A DNA stretch of 64,000 bases from Sclerurus mexicanus (Eukaryota > Chordata > Aves > Passeriformes > Furnariidae), in assembly GCA_013396755.1 (NCBI GenBank), contig VWZF01006901.1, positions 1,827,563-1,891,562 of the forward strand, read 5' to 3'. Numbering within the stretch: position 1 is the first letter of the stretch; each line of letters starts with the position of its first letter. The translations under genes were made by a program, and so were the position numbers. This document shows, piece by piece, positions 20,601-34,479 of the stretch. The notes under the pieces were generated by a model, which did no database searches, had not been told where the DNA came from, and saw only the letters and a list, made by a program, of their open reading frames with translations.

Positions 20601-23599
20601 GCTAAGACCAAACCAGTCAATGGAAATCTTTTCATTCACCTTATGCTGGGAGCACTGAACTCCCAGCTTCTCTCCTACCCTCGCTCCCTTCCTTTGTTTT
20701 GCATTATTTTAACAGAAAAAAATACATGGAATGCAGTCTTTTATAATTTTTACTGTACCAAATGTAACTCAAAGTAACATATTACAGAAGTTCGTACTGG
20801 TTTTGATGAATAAAAAATACATAAGCACATTACAGGGTTGTTTGACTCTTCCACAATATGATGCAACCAGTGTCTACAATCACACATATGCACAGAGGTA
20901 CAATACGCACTCATAAATACATTTTAACATAAAAGCTGATTCTGAACTTTAACAAGAGCACAAAAATATTACACCAAAAGCCTCTGCCTCTCTAAACATA
21001 ATGCTCTCTCCACAAAAGACTCCTGCATACTGATGTCCTTACCTTTTTAAACTTAGGAGAACCCTTGATCTAGATGGATAAATGTGAAGTCACTGATGGA
21101 GAAAATGTTAACCATTGCCAGATGCATATTAAGGGAAGTTTGTGCTAGCAACAGCAAATAAGGGTAATGCATAGCTGCAGGCAGAAAAAAACCTTTTCTG
21201 TTCTAGCATAATGTATGACAGAAAACCATAGCTCCCAATGGAGAGGGCTTGCAGTGTGTACAGTTTGTGTAAACCATCTGCAACCATTAGTATGTAACAT
21301 TTTCACGTGACAAATAATAGCTGAGAATAACTGCAAGTTTATTTCCCCCTTCCAGAAATATACATTGCTTCTCAGTTTCTCTGAACACACTCCCTTCCAG
21401 ATTTTTATAGATGAACAATTAAAGAAGATAGGAGTCAACAATGAATAGTCAGACTGCCAACAGGATTCTTCATCCACAACACAACTTCAAAGACTTCCTA
21501 TTAAGAATTATGAAGGGAAACTAAACAAACCCTCCACAAAACATAAAAAGGCATAAAAATAAACACTATGTGATATTTCACACTGAAAGGCCATCAGCAT
21601 TTAGAGGAAGAGAGGGAACATGCATCTCCTTTTATGCCTGCCAAGTTAAGAAAGCTCAGTCGAGATGCTCTGAACACATCTTGTCATTAAAACAGGGCAC
21701 TACTGGATCTATAGGTAGTACACCTTTTGTATAGGAGCTATGTCCCATTTCACCTATTAACAGAGCTGTAATTTACACCAAGTTCCTTGGGTTTGACCCT
21801 TCTTTTTAAAGTTTGAAGTGACAAGCATTAGTCAAAGGACAAGAAATAATAATGATAGAAACCAGTGACGGAGACTAAGTGTCTCCAGGAGACAATTAAA
21901 AGACAACAAGAATTCCAGGAGTAAGGACAGCAAGAGACTTATTCTTAAGGCAGCAAACAACAAGATTTTGTTACAAAAATCCATCAAGTGGGCCAACCAG
22001 ATCCCTGACCCCTCCTTCTCCCACAGGTAGGAGCACTATGGTGGCAGATGCTCCTGGCTGTAACAGCAGCCACAGCTAGCCTTGTAGTCACCACAGAAAA
22101 TGCCGTCCCTTCAGCATGTGCCAACTTCCACTTGCTGCACCCTTTCACCTGGGGGTTACCTGTCACAGTTCTGAGGACACTGGAAAGCAGTCAAGAGGTT
22201 TTAGATCTGAGGTATTAGCACAAACACTTCTTCCTCTCCTTCAGAATACAAAAAACAAATAAAAGAGCTCACAGAAATTTCTTCTCTGGCAGCTCTAGCA
22301 TCCTCCACTCTGGTTTGGGAGTTGGGACATACTGCAGTGTGTTAAGTACATTACAGAGTTATCACCACAGTTATACAAAAACATTTGTAAGAAAACTGTA
22401 AAAAATCATGGAGTATTATATTAAAATACCAATCAAGTCACAAAAATACTGGAAAGCTTAGTCACTATGAGAACTACATTTGAAAAAATTTGCATTGTTT
22501 TCAAACACCCATTTTCCTCTGCACTAAAAAAAAAGAAAGATGAACACATTCCTTTCAAAAGCATCACTGATATGGAAGGAGAAAATGCAAATGTTTAAAA
22601 AAAGCACTGCTATTGTACATTCAGGTAACAGGAAAAAAACCCAAATAGACAGGGGCATTGATAGAAGAGTAATCAGTAATAAACCAGCCCCTTAGATACC
22701 AACTATTTTTTTAGTACTTTGACAAGCTTGGTACTGTATATAGTGAGCATTTGCTGTTGGCTTTAACTAAATGCTAACAGTATACATTTTTTGTTAGATT
22801 AAAACCTATCAGAGTATATCAGCGTTATACACAACATCATTAAGGCTTTAGGGGCACCAAAGTTAGTCTCTGACCAGTTGAGAAGCCATTGGCAGCACAC
22901 TGAATGACTTCCACTTCTTCTAATCAGAGGAAGAAAAGGGTGCTTTTCCTCCATTTTGTTTAGCACTGGTGCCTAAACATCCCTCACTGCCATTTATCAC
23001 AACAACTCTGACTACTAAATGGTGAAATTAAACAAGTAAAAGCAGCAGGAGTTTTAAAGCAACAATGGTTTGTTCTGCGTTTCTTTTCTCTTCCTAACAG
23101 CCATTTATGCTACTTAACCTCCTACATTTCTGACATTACAGATACATCCCAATTATGCAATGATTACAAAGAAGCATGAAAACAAATGCAAATGGACAGA
23201 AACATTTCTGTAGACTGCCTAGGAAGAGAAATACCGTACTTAAGTTTATGGGTGGAATTTGGACTCATGCTAATGGGAATTCAATTGATTTCAACAGAGA
23301 CAAGGTTTTGCTCCAACTCTTTTCTCATCATTTCAGCAAGGTCCCCTGCAAGGTGCACAGCTCCAGTCTCCAGACTGAAAGCCATGGATACACCAAGCTG
23401 GTCGAAATGCCTTTAACACACTCCAGCTTGTCTCCCTCTTCAAACGCAAGCAGCTAAAAGGCAATACAAATAGTCTCTCCTGACAGCATGTTGTAACGTA
23501 ATTCTGGTATACATGAAATGGAAGAAAATTCCAACATTATCAGTCTTCAATAAAGGTGATTCGATTTTTCTCCTTTGTAAACTACTATCACTGGAGAGC
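20601..23599. other. Non-coding stretch, nothing recognised
   Basis: AT-rich unique sequence with short homopolymers. Open frames are short and without splice support. Confidence 0.6.
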
Positions 23600-24062
23600 C
23601 AGAAGAAGCTGTGGAGGTCCCAACACAGGAAGGACACTGACCTACTGGACTGAGTCCAGAGGAGGACCACCAAGATAATGAGAGGGAAGGGGCACCTCTC
23701 CTATGAGGAAAGGCTAAGAGGATGGGGATTCTTCAGTCTGGAAAAAGGGAAAGCTTGGAGGTGACCTAACTGCAGCTTTCCACTGTCTGAAGGAAGCCTG
23801 GGGAGAGAGACTATTTACAAGAGCTTCTAGCAACAGGATGAGGGGGAATGGCTTTAAACTGAAAGAAACTACATTTAGATATTAGGAAAAAAGTCTGGAA
23901 CAGGTTGCCCATAGAAGCTGTTGACACCCTGTCCCTGGAAGTGTTGAAGGCTCCGTTGGATGGAGCTCTGCACAACCTGGTCTAGTGAAGGGTGTCCTAT
24001 CAATGGCAGGGTAGCTGGAACTAGATGAACTTAAGTGCCTTGAATCCCAGGCCATTCTATGA
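23600..24062 (+). mobile_element. CR1 LINE 3' fragment
   Basis: About 460 bases match the CR1 3' end in the plus orientation. Landmarks are 'gaggaccaccaagataatgag', 'cctatgaggaaaggctaag', 'aacaggatgagggggaatgg', 'gttgccc', 'gttggatggagctctg', 'cctggtctagtgaagggtgt' and the terminal 'ccattctatga'. It is non-coding apart from remnants of the ORF2 end, and it is antisense to TRERF1. Confidence 0.92.
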
Positions 24063-25026
24063 GCTCAGAGAAGACAACAGGCAGTGAAACATCAAGAAGA
24101 TGGTAGTTATAAAGAAAACCACTCCCAGCTCCATCTCACGCCACAGAAGCTGAAACCTGCAGAATTTTTCAAATCGAGTAAGTAACAGATCAAACCACAG
24201 TCACACAATCAAACTGCCTGAATTCACATGAATTTCAGAACAAGGCATCCACTCCAAATAAGTCAATGCATGAAAGCTGGGCTGGGTGTGGGCTGCAAAA
24301 CCAGCCAGAGCCAGTTTCAGAACTGAGTTAATGGAGGGGGATGACAAAAGACTGTACAAGAGCAGATGCTGAAGGAAGTAGACTCATTAAAAGGCTGTAA
24401 AGTTATTACAGCACTGATCTAACCCATCTCGGTAGGCTGCATGGCTGTGTATCAAAAAAGGAATTGGATCCTATGGTTTGTCCAACTTATTTCAAGGTTT
24501 ACAGCTGTCCCTTTAAGCAAAAAATCTACATGCTTTTATAGATTAATTACTAGTTAGCCTGAAAAAAAGAAGACTGGATAAGATGGCAGACGCAAAAAAC
24601 AAAACACCCCTCCATGTTCAACCAGCTTTTGCAGGACAGAGCACCTGCAGATACTCACAAGCAACAGCACCAAGCAGATACTCATTTACTGGGCCACCAT
24701 CCCTTCTCGTGTCCCTCCCTCCAGGATGGTAACACGTCAGTTAAAGCAAGCTTAACAACCACTCTTAGCAGCCTAAACTGTGTTTTGTAACACTTAAGGC
24801 ATGCCTGCTACAGAAACGTGTCATTGCTGTGTGTTCTTCCAACACTGCAGACATGTTCTAATTGTGCCTTACCGCCCCTCAGTCGCAAAGGCTGAGACAA
24901 GGCTTTCTCAAGTGGCTCTCTTTCTGCTGTTGGAATATAAGCTTCATTCTTAACTGCAGGTAAGATAAAATCCAAAACCAAGTTCTCCCTTCCCTCCTCT
25001 CCTTTCAATGTTCCCCCCCCCCCCCC
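24063..25026. other. Non-coding stretch ending in a C homopolymer
   Basis: Unique sequence. The last 14 bases before the gap (25013-25026) are all C. No gene signal was found. Confidence 0.6.
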
Positions 25027-25048
25027 NNNNNNNNNNNNNNNNNNNNNN
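25027..25048. other. Assembly gap (22 N)
   Basis: Twenty-two unknown bases follow a C14 run, so the true gap size is not given by the N count. G/C homopolymers often break assemblies. Confidence 0.99.
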
Positions 25049-28000
25049 ACTTAGCTTCAACAGAAACAAAGCAGGGTTTATCTTATTCGATTTTCAGCCT
25101 TTTTTAGGAGAATGTCTTTATTGACCTATTTTGTTATGCAGAACTGTCAGATCTCCTGCCAAGCTATTCCTGTATGAAGACAGCCATCATTCACATCATC
25201 TTGCTCTCTGATTTCCTTCAGGATACGCACAGGAACAAACAGCAGTTCCTTCCCGGCAGCCTCCATTCTGCTAACACCAGCGCTACCAGCAGCCCCTACC
25301 CCACAGGCTGATCATAGCCCAGCCTTTAAGTGACAGCACAGTCATGATTTTCAGCTGGGCACTACACCAGTATGAACCCACCCAGAAGAGCAGCTTTAAA
25401 AATCAAGAGAGCATTGCCTATGAACAGATGCACCTGCACTACTCAAACCCAGCTCTCAGGTGTGAGGCTGGCACTACCCACACATCTTCAGGTGGGACTA
25501 GTACTAGAAGGCTAAGAAGCACAGAATTAGGAGTGGAAAAGTGGCATACTTCAAAGACCTCTGTGCTCTTGCAGGCTGTTTAGATACCAGGTTTGTCCTC
25601 ATATCTTTTTATGTAGCCAGAGTTCAAACCCCAGCTTCTTTTTTTTTTTTGGTGCAGAAAATTAGCCTGTGAAAAAAAGCAGCACAGTGCTCAAACAGAA
25701 TAAATAATTTCTAAGGCTAAGCAAGGTGGTTGTGTGAACCAGTGGAGAGAAAAAGGGAAGAAGATGTGAGACAATAACTCAAAGATCAACTTTTCTTTCT
25801 AGAAGTATCTATAGAAACGCCAAAGACATATGCTATAGCAATAAAGAGAGGCACAGACTCAAATCAAGGGTATCAGGATTATGGCTATTTTGGTTAGAAT
25901 AAACACTGAAGTAGCAATATGGATTTCAAGGACCAATAATCTTCTATAGCTGTATCAAGGACAAACACTTATAGGGATGAAAACCTTTTCACCCCAATCC
26001 TGGATACAACTGCTCCTTATGGTTTCTACTGCACTTCAGTTCTGGCTGGGTTTGGATGGCAGAGATCTCAAACCAACGCCTGTATCTGTGTATAAACCCT
26101 GAGGTTGGCACTTTTCAGGCAAAACCACCACCAACAAAAAAACTTACTTCAGTAGATTAGAAAGTACGCAAATAGAGGAATTACAAAAGAGGATTGAGAA
26201 GAAGCAAAATATTTAGCAGACTGACTTTTATTGCAAGCATAGTAAGAAAGCTATACACTCTTAAAATGGAAAAGGAAAAACAGATTAGCTGCTTTTTAAT
26301 ATTAATGCTGGTAATTCTTCAACAGTTGCACAAATCCTTCAAAAATTATCATTCCCTTTGCAGATGAGCTTCTTCTGCAGTGCAGTTGGAAAGGCTGCTG
26401 AGTCTCATGTGGCTGCTCATTTAAGCTGTTCCCATTTCCACTCTTAAGAGAGACTAGAATGTCCTAATTCAGTTTAATAAAGAACACATTGGACTTGGGG
26501 GAAGGGAGAACAACCATAGCTTGGGAGAGGAACCGACCATTTTCTCTACTTCAATGAAGTTTCAAAAAAAAGGCAACTTAAAAAAAAACCAAAAAAACAA
26601 AAACAAACAGCAAAACCAACAGCTGATCATCTCAGGAAAGTCTCTAGAAAAAGGGGAGGAGAAAGGAAGACAAACAAGAAGAAACATTTTCCTTTCCTTT
26701 TGATCTAAGTTATAAGTAGAAAATGCATTCTGAGGCACTGGTAATTTAATAAAAACCTTTTTTTCCCCCAAACTAACAGAATTCTGGTTATTCAAGAAGA
26801 GGAGGCTGATTTCTAAATAACGCCATTAACTGAATTTAGTTTAAGGGAGATACAATTTCATGAGTCCCAAAAAAACAAAGAAGGTTGCTTCAACAAATCT
26901 GATTATCTTTGCTGTCAGTGAATTGGTGTTACAGTTCCAAGGTACTCTGAAGGATTCAGAGAACTGCAACTTGAAGCAGGTATCACATTACTGCATAAAA
27001 ATGGCAAATAAAAAATTATGTGATCTCCTCACAATAGTGATCAAAAATAAAATACAAGCCTTGACTAAGGTCAGAAGGGCACTTGAATTCATGACTAAGT
27101 GACTAAAAATTGTACCACAGACAACACTAATTAAAGGGGCTGATCAGCTGTGATAACAGAGTATTTACTTTTTTTTTTAATATTCACCAGGACATTACTG
27201 CATATTTGATCACGGCTGAAGCTGTATGTGAAACTTTATCTGGAAGATCTTAGGACAGAGAGGTTAGACCTTGCTCACTTACTGTATGTGGCTACATGAC
27301 AACCTCTGGTCACCGCTGTGGATTTGGGGGAGGGAAGGAGAGAGATTTTTAAGCCTTTCCACTAAAGATCAGTGCATCAGCTATTGCTGTTACCACAGCC
27401 ATGACAAGCATACAATTTTAGTTTAAGGTGAGCATCCCTGTAAAGCACTTAACCAGTTTTTTCCTGACCTCTGCAGTGTTTTTGCTCTGAAGTGTGTAAT
27501 GCGATTGCCTTTTTCTGCAACTGCAAATGCTCTGAAACAGTCAAAGAACATATGCCAGGATTTGAAAAAACAGGCAAGAAGGAAACATCCTGAGACAGAT
27601 AAACAATTAAAGAAACCAAGCAGAAGCAGTAGTATGTGGAAAATAGCATATGGCTAAGCTCTCAGTGGGGAGGGAACAGCTATTTTGAGCCCAGTGTCTC
27701 CCCCAAAAGAGAGTGTTTTCAGAAATGCAGGATGGAGAATGCAGGACCCTCTGAAAAGTCCAACCCTCTAAACTACACCATGTTGGTACCTAGCAATGAA
27801 GCCAACTCAAATAGCTATGCAGAACTGACTACCATGGCTGCTGCCTTTTTTTTTTTTTTTTTTTTTAGGTAAGATAATGTCCTTTTGCTTGTATGAGACA
27901 ACATAGCCAAAGTAGTCCTTTAAGAAAGATATAAAGGGGTGCATACCTCTTGTGCCATACATACTGTGGCACACAGAATATTTCACAAGATACACATCCA

Positions 28001-28969
28001 ACACACAACTAATCATGTTTGAGAAGTCCGTCAATAAAGCCAGAGACTCAGAAGCCTAAATTTTGGAAAAGAGTGAAAAAGCATTGAATCTTACTAAACA
28101 AGCCAGCCTTAGAGAAACTGGACATATGAGGCTGTGACGTTACCTGGTTTTTGAGCATTTGTGAGATTCTTGTATCTTCTTGTGCTGTCTTTGCCATAAC
28201 ATTTCATGCTGTTTTCATTCTGTGATCTCAGAGTGATGTATCTAAACAAAGCAAAATAATGGAAATTAGTTTTTTCCCCACAGGTGACTATTTTCTATCA
28301 CCAGTTTGCCCCAAAGCACAAGTAGACCTGTGGAAATGAGCCTCCTATTGTAACACAACAAAACAGTAACTTCTATTCAATACAGTACCTCCAGGTTACT
28401 CTCTCACTTAAGTCTCTGTTGCAGAGGACATCTACCAGGACTCAATTCCTTTAAAGAGCCACCAAGAACCCCTTTGCCATACTGACAGTGAGAGACTGCT
28501 TCCTTGTCAAATCTCTGGGATTTCTAACATCCATAGTCTTTCACATTACAGACTGAAATTCAGGTAAATGAATCTTTACTTTTTACTCAGCTTGGTACCT
28601 ACTGCAAAATGAGGAATGGGTTATGTTGATACAATAAATTAGAAAATAGCTTGCCTCTACTGTAGAGACCATAAAGATTTCACAGCATCTCATGCACTTT
28701 GACAGAACCCAGAGGCAGGCGAGATGCTCTCATGGACAGGAGATTTGCCAGCCCAGAGCTTGCAACCTACATGATGAGTATCACACAAACAAGAGAAGGT
28801 ACACAAATCAGGAAGGGAGGGATTAATGAAAGTCAAAGATGTGGGAGATAACAATCAGGCTGTCACCCAGTGCAGAAGAGATATCTAGACAAGGTATCTT
28901 AAATTATTTAAATGAAAACAACACATTTGTTTTTGTAAATGCTGCTGCCTAGGTAGCTTTTAGGGAAGG
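25049..28969. other. Non-coding stretch, nothing recognised
   Basis: AT-rich sequence with homopolymers: T11 at about 25640, A-rich runs at 26575-26605, and T about 20 at 27846-27866. Short open frames only. No repeat family was identified. Confidence 0.6.
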
Positions 28970-29745
28970 CCCTCTGCACCTGAGGGTGTTAAGAAGGCTG
29001 GTTGACAACACTGTGAGGCCACTCTACATGACTTTTGAGAAATAAAGGAGACTGGGGGACATCCCAGAAAACTGGAAGGTGGCTAATGTCACTCCATCTG
29101 CAAGAAGGATCCCAGAAACTATAGGGCCATCAGCCATACTTCAGTCCCTGGGAAAGTTACAGAATGAATCCTGCAGGGGGTTATCACAAATCAAATGAAG
29201 CCCATGATTGGGAAAAGCCACCACAGATTCAACAAGGGCAAATTGTTCTTGACAAACCCGATCATCTGCTAGAACAAAGCTGTCATTGTGAGGCAAGCAG
29301 TGGACAGCCTACATGGATTGCTCCAACACCTTCTAGCTAGCTTCCCACAGCCTCCTTCTAGACAAACTGCTGCATTACAGTCTGGGCAAACAGTCCATGT
29401 GGTCAGTGGGTAACTGGCTGACAGGTGGCACCCAGAGAGTAGTGGTATATTGCTTGTTTTCCAAATGGCAACCTGGCACAAGTGGGGTCCCTCAGGGACC
29501 AACACGGAGCCCATCACTGTTTAATATCTTCACAGGAATCTGGAAGATGGGATCAAGTGTGCCCTGATAAAGTGTGCCAGGAAGCACACGCTTCGGAAGG
29601 GAGAGCCACCCTGGAGGAAGACTGGGTAGGCTGGAAAAGTAGGCGAACAAGAACCTTAGAGTACCACAAACACATGCAAGGTCTTGTGGATTGTACCACA
29701 TGATCCTTGAGGTCCTTTCCCACTTGGTATTCTGCGATTCTGTGA
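28970..29745 (+). mobile_element. CR1 LINE fragment with internal deletion
   Basis: The left two thirds carry decayed CR1 reverse-transcriptase DNA: 'gggacatcccagaaaactggaagg', 'gggccatcagcc', 'caagggcaaattgttcttgac', and a 'gtggggtccctcaggg' block coding for the usual V-P-Q-G motif region. After about 29600 the sequence jumps to the CR1 3' tail ('gatccttgaggtcctttcccac' and 'attctgcgattctgtga'), so the part between is deleted. It is a dead copy in plus orientation. Confidence 0.88.
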
Positions 29746-30779
29746 AACAAGCCTGGAAGCTTAGGCTGTAATTCTCAGCTCACTGATATCAATGGAAAAC
29801 TCTTAATTTGCATTGAGCTCTGCTGGTTTTGGAAAGTCATTCCAGGCTTAAAAAAAAAAAGTAGAAATGATCACAGATAACCTCGGTGAGGTCAGTCAGC
29901 ATTTACTTCCTCTTACCTTCATGCTAGATTCACTTTCTTAAATTATTCTTTTAAAATCTCTGATAATAGGTCCCAAGCACTGAGACACTACTACATACAG
30001 CAAGAAGCTGTCCCCCAAGTCCAGCAGCTCCTTCCACAGAAAAAGTGCCCTTAGTCAACCAGCAAGGTGGGGGAGACAACTCCAAGCAGCTCCCTTGTCC
30101 TGCCCAATGCCAGCCTCTGCTTCCCTCTTCACCTTTGCCCAAGCCCACAAAATACAGGTCCACAGCACAATTCAGACACCAACCCATCAAAACAAGCACT
30201 GTGAGAGACAGCAGAGTCCCTTACAAAGCCTGACCTGACTAAAATGTTTTTCTACAACAGAACACCTGAGCTGATGGCAAATGTCAGTAGCATCATCCAG
30301 AGATACACAAAGTTTCTTGGACCTAAGTGAGTTTTTGCTTACAACACTGCTGCACTGAATCCCAGTACCTAAAACCTGTGCGCATCCACATCCTGCTGCA
30401 AACATGAGCTGAAATGCTATAAATGTCCCCGAACGCAAACCTGCCTGCATCCTACCTGCTCACAACTTTTCTAAGCAAACCATAAACCTGCCTCTTTGTG
30501 AAAATAAGACAAGTTTTAATAAAGTCACGTGCATGAATGCAGTATCTGACTTGGGTTTTATACCAGTAATTAACACCTCTAGGTCTGTAACAGGCATACT
30601 GAATGTTCTACACGACTGAGAAATGTGTACCATTTCTGTCTGTAAGAGGAAATAGACACACATGGAAAACCAGAGGTTAACATCTGGAGCCAAGTGAGAA
30701 AATGTTGGAGGGTTTTTTGGCCCAGTTCTAAACACAGCTGTTTAGAACTTGGTAATATGTTTAAATTTAAAGAAGTAAC
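29746..30779. other. Non-coding stretch, nothing recognised
   Basis: Unique sequence between two CR1 copies. I see no exon or repeat. Confidence 0.6.
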
Positions 30780-31542
30780 TTCTATATCCTGGGATGCGAC
30801 AGCCTGGGATATACATACAGACTGGGGAATGAGATGCTGGAAAGCAGAACCATGGAAAGGGACCTGGGGGCCCTGGTCGATGGCAAGTTGAATATGAGTC
30901 AGCAGTGCCCTGGCAGCCAGGAGGGGCAACCGTGTCCTGGGGGGCATCAGGCAAAGCATCACCAGCTGGGAAAGGGAGGGGATTGTCCTGCTCTGCTCTG
31001 CACTGGGGCAGGCTCACCTTGGATATTGTGGGCAGTTTGGGACAGCACAATATAAGAATGATACTAAACTCTTAGAGAGTGTCCAAAGGAGGCCAATGAA
31101 GATGGTGAAGGGCCTTGAGGGGAAGCTGTGTGAGGAGTGACTGAATTCACTTGGTCTGTTCAGCCTGGAGAAGAGGAGAGTGAGGGGAGACCTCATTGCA
31201 GTTACAACTTCCTCGTGAGGGGCAGAGGAGGGACAGGCACTGATCTCTTCTCTGTGGTGACATGGGACAGGACATGAGGGAATGGCCTGAAGTTGTGTCA
31301 GGGAGGTTTAAGCTACATGTTAGATCTTAGAAAAAGGTTCTTCACAGGTGGTTGAGTGCTGGAACAGGCTCCACAGGGAACTGGTCACAGCACCAAGCCT
31401 GACAGAATTCAAGAAGTGTTTGGATGATACTCTCAGGCACACAGTGTGACCCTTTGGGATGGGCTTGTGCAGGGCCAGAAGTTGGACTCCATGATCCCTC
31501 TGAGTCCCAATTCCACATATTCTGTGTTATTCTGTGTGACCA
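30780..31542 (+). mobile_element. CR1 LINE 3' fragment
   Basis: About 760 bases of CR1 in plus orientation. Landmarks are 'gggacctgggggccctgg', 'gtgtccaaaggaggccaatga', 'ttcagcctggagaagagga', 'gaggggagacctcattgca', 'gtgctggaacaggctcc', 'tttgggatgggcttgtgc' and the tail 'ttctgtgttattctgtg'. Its subfamily differs from the copies at 23.6 and 32.6 kb (a different 3' UTR). Stops are present and it is inactive. Confidence 0.9.
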
Positions 31543-32631
31543 AAGTCTCAGTACATAGCTCTGTTTTCCAATTATCCATCTGCTCTAGCAACAAATGCTA
31601 GCATTAAGACTAAAAATGCCAAAATAGTTTGCAGACAAACCATCCCTGGTAGCTTCCTACGGAGGCCAGGCTGATGGATGCCAAGAAAAACAACAACAGG
31701 AATACCAAGGAAAACCCCTTCCTGTTTTTCTTATTTGTTTTGGCTGCTTTTCCGACTATACCACCTTCGTCATTAGAGTTACAATAACACCCATAATGCA
31801 GGTGTACATAAATTATCAGATACATGCAAAGCTCCCACACACAATACCACAGTTCAAAAATAAAATTCTGGGCATTTTAGAGCCAGAGGTAGTGAACTGA
31901 TGGCTAAAAAATACTGAAAACAGTCCCAACATAATTAATGTGGGACCAAACACTGGAACAGTACGTAAAATTCACAAAGGAGGTTTTAATTCTTTTCATT
32001 AAATTTTAATGAGCATCTCAATTTTTGAAGTTCAGATTAAAAAGCAATCTAATTTTATATTCCTTTGCCATATTCTTCAGTTTTGCTTCCATCCCAGCCC
32101 CATGATTTTGCATACAGCCAAAGCACAGTAAAGAAAAGCTGAGAAGTGAAGCCTACAGCGACATTTACAAATTAAGACCTAAGTCAGAGATCAGCTATCC
32201 CATACACACGATATAAATTTTCAGTCCTCTCTCTTCATTAGGACTGATGACGCTGCTGGAAAATAAGGGGCACATAATACCTTTTATGGGAACATAAAGC
32301 ACAGATGAATTAACAGAGAGAGAATGCAGCTAAATCAATTTCTCATCTCGAGATAGTAATGGAGGCAATTTCTTGAACTTTACTATGCTTGTAACATATT
32401 GATCAGCAGAGCTTTACACTGAAAGTTAAACCAGGTATTTTCCCAAGGATAAAATGAAGGATGACAGTAGAACTCTAGGCAACACACCGAAGACGGGGAT
32501 TTTCTCCAGTCGTGCTGCACTTCAGAAAATCAAAGATTCCACCCACTTGCACATTACTGCAACACACAAGAGGAAGATTTCTAGATGAAGGCTGAATTAG
32601 TCCTGCATTAGCCTTAACAAAGCAAATTTAG
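31543..32631. other. Non-coding stretch, nothing recognised
   Basis: Unique AT-rich sequence without exon or repeat signals. Confidence 0.6.
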
Positions 32632-32900
32632 TGATAGGACAAGGGGGAATGGTTTCAAACTGGAAGTGAATAGTTTTAGATTAGATACCAGGAAGAAATT
32701 CTTTTCTGTGAGGGTGGTGAGGCACTGGAATGGGTTGCTCAGAGAAACTGTGGATGCCTTACCCCTGAAAGTGGTCAAGGCCAGGCTGGATGGAGCTCTG
32801 AGCTACCTGATCTAGTGAAAGGTGTCCCTTTCCGTGGCAGGATGTTGAAACTAGATGATTTTTAAGGTCCCTTCCAACCCAAACAATTCTATGATTCTAT
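32632..32900 (+). mobile_element. Short CR1 LINE 3' end
   Basis: About 270 bases of the CR1 3' end in plus orientation: 'aggacaagggggaatgg', 'ggaagaaattcttttctgtga', 'ggtcaaggccaggctggatgg', 'ggtcccttccaacccaaac' and the terminal ATTCTATGATTCTAT repeat. The tail is well preserved, suggesting a fairly young insertion. Confidence 0.93.
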
Positions 32901-34479
32901 TATTTACTTTAACAGTATGAACTGTTGTATCACTTGACATGAAGAACTTAACCAAAGTATTAAATTGGGAACTCAGACTTCCTGTAGATCATCAGAGCAT
33001 CCAAAATGTGATTCTGAGAAAATACCAAAAAAGGCATTGGGGATTTCTTTCCTCCTTCCTAGTGGTCATGTGTCTGCCTGACCATTCACAAACACCAGCT
33101 CATAAACTTCTCATGAAATGAATAAACCTCAGCTACTTCAAATCACTGAAATACAAGTTTTCTTTACTGATCTGTCATTATTTCTATTACAAGAGTGATG
33201 AAGAGCATCTTGTTATGTAAATTGGCTGGTCATGACTAAACAGCATTTAATTATTTTTGGAGCAGAAAAAGGGAAAGTAAGCAACCTTAAGATAAGAAAC
33301 ATAGGAACAACAACAAGAGTACATGTATTAAACAAGCAATACCAACAAAGACTGTAATAGCAACTGGCAAAATCAGCAACAAAAGAGTTAACAATATCAG
33401 AAGTATCAGCATCAATCATGTATATTTACTTTGGTTCACTTAACGCAGCTATATCAGAGCATAGTCTCTCCTCACATGCTGGAGGTCCTCTCTTAGTCAT
33501 CAACCTCATGAATTTTTTGCCCTTCCCTCGTCTGTGTTCAGCTTCCTGCTTGCACCTTCCTAGAAACACTCTAGGAATTCTCTTCTAAGGACAGGATTCC
33601 TCATGCATGCATAATTATTTTCATGTGCTCATTTCTACATCTTTGAAATGCTTCAGGAATATTGCATGACATTTATTTCCAGAGAAAATGTCTTAGACAA
33701 ATGGCGCATCTTACAGATGAGATGCTATCACACAGACAGACTATGAATTCCAAAATCTATTAGCTTTTCATATGCAGGGTTCAAAGCTTCAGATAACACT
33801 GTACAAAGTGCCATTATATTTAAAGTGGCTTTAGACTTGAGCTACTGGTCAGATGCATCCCAGTCACACAAAGCAAGTGGGTGCTCACCCTAGAGGAGAC
33901 CACCAGTGACACCACAGGCACGACCCAGGAGACACTTGCCTTGAGTGACCATATCAAGCGACTGCTCTCTGACACTGGCCAGAACATAATCCAGTTCCCT
34001 CGGGCAGGGCTTGGCTTGTCCCATCCAGGAGAAAATAGTCCTGTACCTCCTACCACATGGCCACCTCTTGTCCTCTCCTTATTGAATTTGGAGAGCAACC
34101 TGGTTGGCAATTCAAGCTTGACAGCCCCAGAGCTGCCTGAGAAACCATGATCTTTCTCTTCGCATCTCTCATGTGCTCATTTCACGCTCATCTCCTGGGA
34201 GGGATAGTGGACACTCACTCCCCATCTCCTTCTTTATGACATCCATCATTTTTGTGTGCCTCTTTCCAGACCGAGGGCTCCTGGTGGCTCTTTGTTACCC
34301 CATACTTTGGATTTTTCTTCTTCTTTACAACATTTTGTCAGCTGGGGGAGGTGAGATGGAAGACAGGGAGGACCAAAACTGCATATGGTATTGAAGACAG
34401 AGGAGCACCATGCACTTACACAGTACCACGTTCATGCTTTCTGTTTTGTTTGTTGTTCCTTCACTAATGAGTACTGATT
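32901..34479. other. Non-coding stretch with one unassigned open segment
   Basis: Mostly unique sequence. The segment 33841-34150 is GC-richer, with frames open on both strands (for example LTLEETTSDTTG on plus), but I recognise no family and see no clear splice sites. Confidence 0.5.
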
